Below are positions 1 to 9,200 of a stretch of 34,756 nt of DNA, one piece after another (positions within the stretch are counted from its first letter, which is position 1; every line of letters starts with the position of its first letter). The DNA lies in assembly GCF_014305155.1 (NCBI RefSeq), contig NZ_JACRUK010000041.1, positions 1 to 34,756 on the forward strand, read 5' to 3'. Origin of the DNA: Flavobacterium muglaense. Lineage in GTDB: Bacteria > Bacteroidota > Bacteroidia > Flavobacteriales > Flavobacteriaceae. The position numbers were made by a program, and so were the translations under genes. The notes beneath the pieces are model-generated. The model was given only the letters and a program-made list of their open reading frames with translations. It was not told the DNA's origin and made no database searches.

Positions 1-651
1 TGTTTAAAAGGTGTCTACGATAAGTTAGGTGGTTCTCCAACCTTTCAATACTACTTGAAACAATTTGACAGTGCTTTTTCTATAGCCGATTTAAAACTAA
101 GTGTCGGTATAGATCCTAAATATCCAAACGCAACTGCGATAACTTATGAACCCATAAATTTATTGATTGAAATTAAATTTAACCCTGATCAATTAAATAC
201 ACCCACATTAGATATTGTTAGAACTTTTATACACGAAATGATTCATGCAGAAATGTACAGAACATTATTATTACTATCCGCTAACAAAGAAATCCCATGG
301 TCATTCGAGTTTATTGAAAGTATTAGAAATGATGAGAAAGAAATAGCCTATTATTATACCATGTATAGATATGAAATTCCACTTGGTGGTTCACCATCAG
401 AGCCTCAACATGAATATATGGCACAACTTTCGCGTGATTTAATAATACAAACTATGAAATAATTCGATAATACTCGAAATGAGGATGTATACAATGCCCT
501 AGCTTGGATTGTTCTTATGGGAACGGGAGAAATAAACTATAATACAGGTCTACCGCCCCAACCTACCGCCGCGTGGGCAGCTATTCCACAAGCTCAAAGA
601 TTGAAAATTTTAGATTTATATAATAATTATAACAATACACCACGTCAATAA
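1..651 (+). pseudogene. SprT-like zinc metalloprotease family gene, 5' cut by window edge, broken by one in-frame stop
   Basis: The frame is open from base 1, so the gene starts outside the window. It carries a zinc-protease HExxH motif (HEMIH, 232-246) in the context RTFIHEMIHAE, typical of a SprT-like domain found in flavobacterial surface or secreted proteins. A TAA at 460-462 interrupts it, but the same frame then stays open for 62 more codons to the stop at 649-651. That tail (FDNTRNEDVYNALAW, then WAAIPQAQRL) reads like the normal family C-terminus, which usually continues with an acidic residue before FDN. The simplest reading is one GAA-to-TAA substitution. Everything upstream of the stop, including the active site, would still be made. 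The family is often found near secreted toxin-like genes; its substrate is unknown. Family call is from memory of related sequences. Confidence 0.75.
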
Positions 652-668
652 GAAAAAAAACAACAATT

Positions 669-1088
669 TTGTTCTTTTTAAGCATATGTTACATTTCTTG
701 TGCACAAGAATTAAAAAAAGAGAAAACAACCATATTGTTAGATTTAAATGATAAAATTACTGGAAAATATGGTTTTAATAATGATACAACAGCTGCAACT
801 TTTGCAATATATTTTGAAAAATATCAAACCAAAAAAGCAAGAGATAAAACCACAAAAGAATATTATAATAATACAAGGGACAGCAACAGTGCTGGATTAC
901 CTAATTTTTCGGTAAATCTTTCTGTTTTTGGTTTAAAACCAGAGAAATTAAAATCTTTAGATTGTATTAAGTACATTACAGTAAAGCAGTTTAGAGAAAG
1001 CGGCTATAAAACAACTGCTCCTACTTATATTATACATAAATTGCAGGACGGCAATTACTTAAGATGGAAAACCTATAAGTTGAATTAA
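669..1088 (+). CDS. Small exported protein of unknown function, start codon doubtful
   Basis: About 139 residues with a hydrophobic N-terminus ending in ISCAQE, consistent with a signal peptide or a lipoprotein-type Cys, followed by a polar Lys- and Asn-rich mature part. No family is recognised. The annotated start is TTG at 669. In the same frame, upstream codons from 648 read ATA AGA AAA AAA ACA ACA, which would complete a normal signal peptide (xRKKTTILFFLSICYISCAQ) if the ATA were ATG. The upstream gene ends CAA TAA over the same bases, so one G-to-A change in an overlapping ATGA junction would explain both the ATA and the TAA stop. The gene may therefore be poorly translated. It follows the SprT-like gene directly, as part of the same accessory cluster. 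Confidence 0.5.
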   Translation: MFFLSICYISCAQELKKEKTTILLDLNDKITGKYGFNNDTTAATFAIYFEKYQTKKARDKTTKEYYNNTRDSNSAGLPNFSVNLSVFGLKPEKLKSLDCIKYITVKQFRESGYKTTAPTYIIHKLQDGNYLRWKTYKLN

Positions 1089-1177
1089 AAACACAGATGA
1101 GAAACCTCATGATTTTCACAGTAATGTTTAAATCTTCTTTTTTGCTTTCCTAACTTTCTGTAATGTCTAAGTTAGTC

Positions 1178-1199
1178 ATGTCTAAATAACTTTAGACAT
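1178..1199. repeat. Inverted repeat in a geneless stretch (1089-1567)
   Basis: ATGTCTAAA and TTTAGACAT form a perfect 9-bp stem around TAAC. There is no T-run on either side, so it is not a standard terminator. It lies 90 bases past the exported-protein gene. The rest of 1089-1412 shows no supported gene: its frames are short and interrupted. Confidence 0.4.
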
Positions 1200-1412
1200 C
1201 AAATAGCACAAGGTATGGGACGAAAAGCCGGACACACCTTGTTGATAATTGTACAAAGCTTTAAAATAATGGAAAAGCTCTTAAAACTACAAGCTCCCAT
1301 TTTTAACTAGCTGCTCGAAGTGTTCTTAAAAACTGCGGGCTGCTGTGCGAATGTCTACTACTTCACCCCCACTCGAATAGGCGTCAAGCAAAATCCCTTA
1401 TTTACTGCATAG

Positions 1413-1559
1413 AAAAGTACAATTGTTAAAAAATATCCTGATACCCCTAATGATAGCCATTTTAAAGATAGAATTAGAATAAAAAAGAGAGTCCAAGCTG
1501 AAAGAAGTGGAACCAATTTTGGCGAAATAACACTAACTGGAATCCCGTGTAAAAAATAA
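1413..1559 (+). pseudogene. Orphan C-terminal coding fragment, no start codon
   Basis: This 49-codon stretch follows a TAG at 1410-1412 and ends at TAA 1557-1559. It has no ATG, but its composition looks protein-coding (YPDTPNDSHFKDRIRIKK, then QAERSGTNFGEITLTGIP). It reads like the tail of a larger protein left after a deletion or recombination event. A lipoprotein-like gene starts 8 bases later. That order (protein tail, then small exported gene) recalls exchangeable tips of polymorphic toxins followed by immunity genes, but this is inference and no toxin family is recognised. Confidence 0.35.
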
Positions 1560-1567
1560 TTATAAAT

Positions 1568-1798
1568 ATGAAAAAACTAAAATTAACGTTTTTTGTAGCT
1601 CCTTTTTATTTCCTTTCATGTGCATCCCCTTACTTGAAGAATTATGAACCAGTATTAACTTTTTTGGAAACATAAAAACTAGACAAACACAAATTTTATA
1701 TTCTTCAGAGAGATAAAATAAGTAATACACAGCCTTTACGAATTTTTAATGGAAATGAAGGATTTGACCATGTTACACCTTTAAAATATACACAATGA
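1568..1798 (+). pseudogene. Small lipoprotein gene broken by one in-frame stop
   Basis: ATG at 1568 opens a lipoprotein signal peptide, MKKLKLTFFVAPFYFLSCAS, with a lipobox Cys at residue 18. Translation stops at TAA 1673-1675 after 35 residues. The same frame is then open to TGA 1796-1798 (KLDKHKFYILQRDKISNT, then GFDHVTPLKYTQ), giving a 76-codon body if the stop is ignored. Both halves have normal composition and there is no frameshift, so a single nonsense change is likely. A real 35-residue peptide cannot be excluded. No family recognised. It sits just upstream of the trpS remnant. Confidence 0.55.
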
Positions 1799-1808
1799 TT
1801 TATTTAAC

Positions 1809-2027
1809 TTGAAACATTGGAAAAAGTTGTATAAAACATATGCCAAACAAGCGTTATACGAACTGATTTGCGAGACTTTTAAAACCGAAAGAGAAAAATA
1901 CAACTACTACATCAACAACCTTCCAGAAGTAGATGCTTTGCTTAAAATAGGCGCAAATAAAGCAACAACGGTTGCAAATGGTGTCTTATCAAGGGTAAGA
2001 GAAAAACTAGGCTTTGAAGCGCTTTAA
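1809..2027 (+). pseudogene. trpS: 3' fragment of tryptophanyl-tRNA synthetase gene
   Basis: The last ~62 residues (AKQALYELICETF, YNYYINNLPEVDALLKIG, ANKATTVANGVLSRVREKLG) match the C-terminal anticodon-binding end of bacterial TrpRS. The catalytic Rossmann part with its HIGH- and KMSKS-type motifs is absent: full enzymes have about 320-340 residues. Similarity appears to begin near 1840; the first dozen codons (KHWKKLYKTY) do not look like TrpRS. The TTG start at 1809 is only where the frame opens. The piece is followed by a strong terminator, as the original trpS probably was. The best explanation is that accessory DNA to the left was inserted into, or recombined with, the trpS 3' end, and that an intact trpS lies elsewhere. 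Confidence 0.75.
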
Positions 2028-2049
2028 ATCCTTCAATAAGTTAACACAA

Positions 2050-2085
2050 AAAAGCCCTTTCTAGTTTGATCTAGAAAGGGCTTTT
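2050..2085. terminator. Bidirectional intrinsic terminator
   Basis: A perfect 15-bp stem, AAAAGCCCTTTCTAG and CTAGAAAGGGCTTTT, surrounds a 6-nt loop. Because the stem ends are A/T-rich it can supply a U-tract in both directions. It lies 23 bases past the trpS remnant and 20 bases past the end of sprF, so it separates the convergent accessory patch and motility operon. Confidence 0.9.
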
Positions 2086-2104
2086 GTATATCATTTAAAT
2101 CTTG

Positions 2105-3064
2105 TTAGTCGTGTACTGGACTTTGAGTACAAGGACAATCACTTATACCTTGTAGGAAGTCAAATCCTATGGTGATCACGTGTGTTCCTGAGTTGTAGGA
2201 AGACAACTGATTCACGGTCATCTGGTACGAATATCCAAAATAAAATCCGGACTTTTTAAAACCAGCCATTGGACCTACATTCAATGGTTTTCCTATTTGA
2301 TCGTTTAAGAAACGATATGAAACTCCTGCCCAATAATAATCTTCGTAACGGTTGTATTTACGGTACTTGATGTTTAAATCGGTACTGGATCTTCCGTCGT
2401 TTGCAAAGAGCTGGTAATAAACCGATGGCTCAATATCCGACCTATTTTCTTTGTTCTTGATTACGTAACCCGAATACAATTGGAAATTAAGCAGTAAATT
2501 AGGCTCATATACGCCATATTTCGTAATATCCTTATCCAATATGTTATTGGCATTTAAACTCGCGTAAAACTCTTTATTTCGATACAAAACCCCTACGTCA
2601 AAGTTCTTGTTGGTAATGGATCTATTGTCTGTAATACTGGGATCAAATGAACCCGGCGCCAAATTATTAACGTCGATGCTAAAATTATTCAAGTTAAAAG
2701 ACAAACCAAATGACAAATACTGCTTGGAGTAATAATCTAAAATGATGTGCTGCGCAAAAGAGAACTTGGCTCCTTTTTGACTCGTATTTCCATTTTTATC
2801 ATTAAAAACCGAAACACCAATTCCCGAGCGATCGGCAATTCTAAAATCGGCATAAATAGATTGATTGTCGGGCGCATTCGGAATCCCTACCCATTGCGTC
2901 AAACCATTGGCTCTAATCCTAAGGTTGTCTCCAATACCAGCAAATGTAGGCGAAACTACAAATGGATTGTCGGCCAAGTACTGTGTAAAAACGGGTAAAT
3001 TTAATTCCTGACTGAAACTTGCGGTTCCTACTAGGAGAAAAAATGATAGTATTACTTTTTTCAT
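2105..3064 (-). CDS. sprF: SprF, PorP/SprF-family outer-membrane protein of type IX secretion
   Basis: This 319-residue protein has a signal peptide (MKKVILSFFLLVGTASFSQ) and then the PorP/SprF signature: QYLADNPFVVSPTFAGIGDN near the start, a QWVGIPNAP segment, repeated beta-strand pairs, and a C-terminal strand ending in GFDFLQGI. Length is normal for the family. In F. johnsoniae, SprF is needed to bring the adhesin SprB to the cell surface, and PorP/SprF partners typically sit directly downstream of T9SS type B cargo genes. Here it is the last gene of the operon, 157 bases after sprB. That gap can fold into a long RNA hairpin, which could set its expression relative to sprB. The ATG at 3064 is the only start that gives a full signal peptide. 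Confidence 0.92.
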   Translation of the reverse strand: MKKVILSFFLLVGTASFSQELNLPVFTQYLADNPFVVSPTFAGIGDNLRIRANGLTQWVGIPNAPDNQSIYADFRIADRSGIGVSVFNDKNGNTSQKGAKFSFAQHIILDYYSKQYLSFGLSFNLNNFSIDVNNLAPGSFDPSITDNRSITNKNFDVGVLYRNKEFYASLNANNILDKDITKYGVYEPNLLLNFQLYSGYVIKNKENRSDIEPSVYYQLFANDGRSSTDLNIKYRKYNRYEDYYWAGVSYRFLNDQIGKPLNVGPMAGFKKSGFYFGYSYQMTVNQLSSYNSGTHVITIGFDFLQGISDCPCTQSPVHD

Positions 3065-3154
3065 CTGAATCCTTATTATTTCTTTTTTAGTTCTGCATTT
3101 CTAATCTTAACTAGCCAGTAGCTAAGCGTAAAGAACTTTTATAAATCATAGCAC

Positions 3155-3207
3155 CGAATGACTTTAAAACACTATAAACTTACTGCTTACTATTTTAAAA
3201 TCATTCG
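3155..3207 (-). promoter_or_regulatory. RNA hairpin in the sprB-sprF gap
   Basis: Arms 3155-3169 and 3193-3207 form a 15-bp stem with a 23-nt loop. In the + strand one position is a C-A mismatch; in the operon's own RNA (- strand) it becomes a G-U pair, so the stem is complete only on the transcribed strand. There is no U-run after it, so it is more likely a processing, stability or attenuation element than a terminator (inference). Confidence 0.55.
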
Positions 3208-3221
3208 AATACCACATTTTT

Positions 3222-6200
3222 TTATCTATACAACGTTATGTTCCCTACAAACTCACGGGCATCTTTTACGTTGTTCAATTTCAATACGTACCAGTAATCT
3301 CCAGAAGGAAGCTCGGCACCATTGTACTTACCATCCCATGCTTGTCCTTGTCTGAATGTGCCTATCTTACGACCGTAACGGTCAAATACATACACATAGA
3401 TGTCTACATAGTTTTGCGCATTAAGCGGGAACCAAGTATCATTGTTTCCATCACCATTTGGTGTAAACACGTTTGGAATCACAATTTCTATGAAATCAAC
3501 ATGAATCACTTGCGAAGCAGTACAACCATTCAAGTCTGTTACTGTAACGGTATAATCATCTGTTTTGTAAATGATAAAGTTGTTTGTACTTCCATACGAT
3601 TCACCATTCACACTGTATTGATATCCACCTGCACCACCTGTTGTAGTTGCAATGATTTCATTCAATCCACCATCTTTCAGATTAATAGCCAATGGCGCTA
3701 CAGCATTAACAGTAAATGAAGGCGTGATTTTCTCGCAACCATTTGGTATGTATCGTACTGTAATACTGTGTCTTCCTGGAGCTACATCAATAAAGATTTC
3801 GCTTTTTTGGAAAGTAGTACTACCATCAAGCGCATACTCTACATTAGCTAGATCTGTGAAATCTTTATGTAGGGTCACCGTAACCATATTACTTGCTTTA
3901 TTACCTGTACAGCCATACTCCACAATTGCAACAGGATCCAGATTCACTGGTAAATCCATATTCACTGTAATTTGAGACGTACATTTATTAGCATCAATAA
4001 TATATACTTTGTGATCACCACCAGCTAAACCAGTGAAACTAAATTGTGTTTGAGCAGCAGTACCTGTTGTATAAGTTCCTGTTTGATTGTCTAAGCTTAC
4101 ACTGTAAGGTGCTGTTCCACCTGCAATATCCACGTTAAACGCTCCTTGATTATCACCCAAACAAATCTCTTGTCTCACAATTGTACTTGTAGCATTGATT
4201 GATTTTGGTTCTTTAATTTCGATACCGTTTAGTATTTGGTAACATCCTTTTTCATCTTGAACCAATACATCATAGAAACCAGCATCAAGTTTTACAAAAA
4301 CATTCGAATCAAAGAATTGTCTAAAGTCTGGTGAGATCGCATATTTAATAATACCTGTACCACCAGTTGCTAGAATTGTAATCGAACCATTCTTATTGCC
4401 TGAACAGGTTACATCAATAGTACTAGAAGTCGCTCCTAATGGTAGTAACGGTTCTGTAATTGATTCCGATGGAGAACTTACATTACAATCTCCACTTACA
4501 ACGTTTACAGTATAAGATCCCGCAGGTAAATTAGTAAAGTATCCAGGAGTCGTTTGTGTTGCCACAAATGATAAAGCGTTACCGCTACCATCACGCAAAC
4601 TGTACACATAATTTCCTAGACCACCTTGAGCCGTAGCTACAATTACACCCGAGTCATCACCTTTACAGTTAATCGAAGCATTAGTCACATCCACAGCTAC
4701 AGTCAATGCCGGTAAAGGATCAATTGTAATGGTATTAGACTCATCGCTTGGACAACCGTTTACATCTCTCACATAGTATTTATAAGATCCTACAGGAACT
4801 GATATGGTAACGGAACTTCCAGTCATCGCTGTACTAGTTGCAAAGTTAGGGTCCGTACTGTAACGGTAAGGAGCTGTACCGCCACTAGCTGTTAAAGTTA
4901 CTGTTGAATCTGTTGTACAAGTACGTGTTGAACTAACTACTAGGCTCGCATCTACAACCACAGGCTCATTGATTGTTATCGTTGCCGATGCACCTTCACA
5001 ACCCCATGTATCAGACGCTTTTACTTGATAGCTTCCAGCACCCAAATTAGTAAACACATTCGACACCTGCGGACCATCAGTAGTAACTGTTCCATCCAGT
5101 AAAGTAGTTACTAAAGTGTATAAATAATTACCTGATCCACCAGTAGGTGTTCCAGCAGTAATAGTAGCCGTAGTATCTCCAAAACAGGTTACCGCTGGTA
5201 CACTTGCTGTTCCAGTTACCACGATTGGTGTTGGATTATTCAATACCACCGGTACTGAGTCCACACATCCTTTACTGTCTTTCACATTAACCGTATAACT
5301 ACCTGCTGTTAAGCCTGTAAATTCGGCTACAGTAGAATAAGCTACAGATTGTGCAGCAGTAGGCCCTACTAATTCATATTCATAATCTCCTGACCATCCA
5401 CCAGTTGCGGTAGCCGAGATTGTTCCGTCATTATTTCCTGCAACACAAGTGATTTCTGTATGCGTTTCGGCTGCTGTTAATGCTTCAGCTGGTCCTGTAA
5501 TTGTAAAGTTTTTTACAACTGTACATGAAGGAGACTGACTCAAAGTAGCAGCTATCGTATAAGTTCCACTCGCTAAGTTTCCTATCGTTATTGGTCCTGC
5601 AGTAGTTGCAGTTCCACTCGTTACCAGATTTCCTAGAGCATCCTCAACAGTGTATGTAAATGGCCCTGCATCATCACCGTTTGGTGGTGTAGTGGTGATT
5701 AAACCATCTACAAAAGTAACATCAACGCTACCGTCTGTACTTGAATAACAAATAAGGTCTACCACATTGGTGATAGTCAAGTCAAACGTATTTGGTTCGT
5801 TTACATAATGCACCGTTTGTACGCTACAATTGGTATCCGTATTGGTAACTGTCACTAAATAATCAGCCACTGGTAAACCTACAAATAATCCTGTAGCATT
5901 TGTTTGAGCAGGATAAAGCGTACCTGTAACCCCCGCACCATCAATATCAACCAATGTATAGATTAGATTAGTAGGCGCTGTGGCACCAATATGGCTTACC
6001 GTTACGCTAATTTCTTCTAAGTTATTACAAGTAATGGCTCTCGTAACTGCAACAGTTACTGCATCCAAGGCTACAAATGGTTTAATTACTGCTGCCGCAG
6101 CTGCCGTTCCTATACATCCATTATCATCATACACATTCACAGTATAGCTTCCGCCGTTTAGATCTGCTTCGGTGTAGACATTATTTGGTCCAAAGTATAC

Positions 6201-9200
6201 TTGCGTACCTCCTTTGATAAATTCATAATTCACATAATTAGTAGATCCACCAGTTACACTCGATACCGTAATGGTAGCGAAGTTTTTAGTGTTTCCAGTT
6301 GTACAACCGTACTCAACGACCGTAGGAGCTGGCACCGTAATTAAACTAGGCTCACCCACTGGGATCGTTTGCGCAATTGCCGGACAACCTTTTCCTGAAC
6401 GTACATCAACTGTATACGTACCAGTCGCTAATCCTTGGAATAGATTAGAAGTCTGATAATTGACACCATCTATACTGTAGGTATAAATAGGGTTGTTGTT
6501 CACGGTTGTTGTTGGCGTAGCCAATGTCACTAAAATCGTTCCATCGTTTCCACCGTTACAAGTCACCGCTGTTTGAGACACACTAAAATCAATAGTTGTA
6601 TTAGGCGCATCAATAACAACAGCAGTTGTTTTAGTACATAAGGTAGTATTGTCTCTTAGGTAGAATGTATAATTATTTGGCGCTAGACCACTAAACACAT
6701 TTCCAGAAACATAAGTAGTTCCATCATTACTGTAACTATAATTAGCCGGAACAGTACCTCCTTGCGCTGTTAATGTTACTACACCATCTGCAGTTGTACA
6801 AGTAGGTGTTGTTGTAATTATAGCATCCAGTTGCAACGGTTCTAGAACAGTAACCGCTGTTGCAGTTGCTGTACATTGATTGGCATCACGTACTGTAACC
6901 GTATAAGTTCCTGGAGCTGTTACATTGAATGTAGTAGCTGTTTGGAAACTGATTCCGTCTAAACTGTATGCTAAAGCTCCTTTTCCTAAACTACCTGTTG
7001 CCGTAATGGTATAACCCGTTGCCGAAGCACACTGACTGTCTACTGCAGCGGTTACTGCCGGTAGCGGATCCGTAGTTACTTGAATGGTTTGCATACTGGT
7101 ACAACCATTAGCATCTTTCACCCATACATCATACGCTGTTGTTGCTGGACTGATCGTTGTTGTTGCTAATGTTGCCGTATTTGAAGTTGTATAATCCGTT
7201 GCTGTAGGAGTTGTTGTCGAAGCTACAAAAGCATACAAATATTGTCCTGTACCGCCTGTTACAGCTGTTGCAGGTACTGTAGCCGTTGCTTCATTAAAAC
7301 AGTTTTTATTCACCACTGTAATCGCAGGGCTTAGCACCAATGGCGCTGGCTCTGTAATCTCCACTACATTAGAAACAACCACACATTGCGGGTAGGCTGT
7401 TTGTGTTACTTGAACGGTATAAGTAGTTCCTGCTACTAAACCATCCGTAAGTACAAACGGATTCGTACTCGTGTTTGCTGTTCCTGTAAATACTGCAGTT
7501 GCACCATTGAAAATTTCATAATCATAGGCACCCGAATATCCAGTGATGTTCAATTCAATTTTTCCTGTTGCATTAGTGGTACAATCCACATTTGCAGCAG
7601 CGGTAGCATTCACCACCATAGTGTTGTACAATGGCACTTCATACCCATCAGAGGTAATGGTACAGCCTGTATTGTTGTCGAAAATTTTAAATTCATAATA
7701 ACTACCAGCTGTTGCAGCGGTATAGTTAAAAGTGCTTCCTACAACTGCAACTGGTGTTGCTGTGATTAAAACACCGTCTTGATACACCTCATAAGTAAAT
7801 GCATTTGGACTGTTAGATCCTCCAGTAATCGTTACTAAGATTTCTTCACCTAGATTCACACAATCAATTTTTGTGACTTGTGTTGCCACTGCCGACACCA
7901 ATTTAGGGAAAGCAGTAATTATTACTGGTGAATTTGTCATATCAACACAACCATTGGCATCTTTTACATAGAAATAAAGGTTTTGTGTAGCTCCTGTATC
8001 GGCAATTTCAAAAGTATTAGTTGTGAACCAATTGGTACCATCTGCACTATATGTATAATCTGTAACTGCATTTGTTCCTTTTCCTCCTGTACCTGTAACA
8101 GTCACCGTTGTAGTGTTCACTGTATTAGTTGGCGAACAACTAAATGCTGCTACCGCTGCTGTTGCCTCCACTGGAGTTACAGCAGCTATCGTTACTGGAA
8201 CTGGAGTAGCATTCGTACAACCTCTAGCCGAAGTCACCACTACCTCATACGTACCAGCTGTTAAACCTGTAAACCCATTCGTGCTTTGAGTTGTAGTATT
8301 GGTAACTGGAGTCAGTTGGTTCAATGTATAGGTGTAATCTGGATTGTTATTTGCAACCAAATCCAAGTTCACTGTAATCGTACCGTTATTGTTTGTTCCT
8401 TGTGGCGCATTACAATCTACTGGTGTAGTTGTAATGTCTGAAGCTACTAAAGTAATAGCTGTTGGTGCCGTCATCACAACTGCTGGAGTGGTAACATACT
8501 GACATCCTTTGCTATCGGTCACTTCAAAAACATAACTACCTGCAACAGGTACTGTATAATCAGTATAAGCTGGGTCAGTTGCTGTAATTGTAGTAAACGT
8601 TATTCCCGCATCTGAGCTCACGCTATACGCATACGGACTATAACCACCTGTAGGTGTAATACGTATCGTACCATCTGGCGGAGCTGTACAGTCAAGTTCT
8701 TTTGTTTTTACTGCTGTAGCAAAAAGTTGTGCTTCGATCGTTGCATTAAATGCAGTCGATGTACATCCAAAAGCATCTTTAACCATCACAGCATAGGTTC
8801 CTGGTGTTAAACCAGTAAATGTATCAGTAGTTTGCCATGTTGCTCCATTGTCAATGCTGTATTCATAACTTCCAGCTCCACCAGAAGCGGTAATCACTAA
8901 AGTAGCAGCATTTGTACTATCAAAACAATAATCTGAAGTTACATCAATTGAAGCCGTTGGAGGCGTTGGTGTCACTAGTGTAAAACTATCAGTTACCGCA
9001 CAACCATTAGCATCTACAACACTGATGTTGTAAGTACCAGTTTGAGTAAGACCACCAAAAACACCTGTATTGTTATTTAAAACAGTTAAATCCGGTTGTG
9101 TTAGGGTGTAATCATAAGTACCCCATCCATCGGTAGCAGTAATGGTTACAGCACCCGTTGTGGTACAACCTAAAGCAGTTACTGTTTTGTTTATAGCCAA

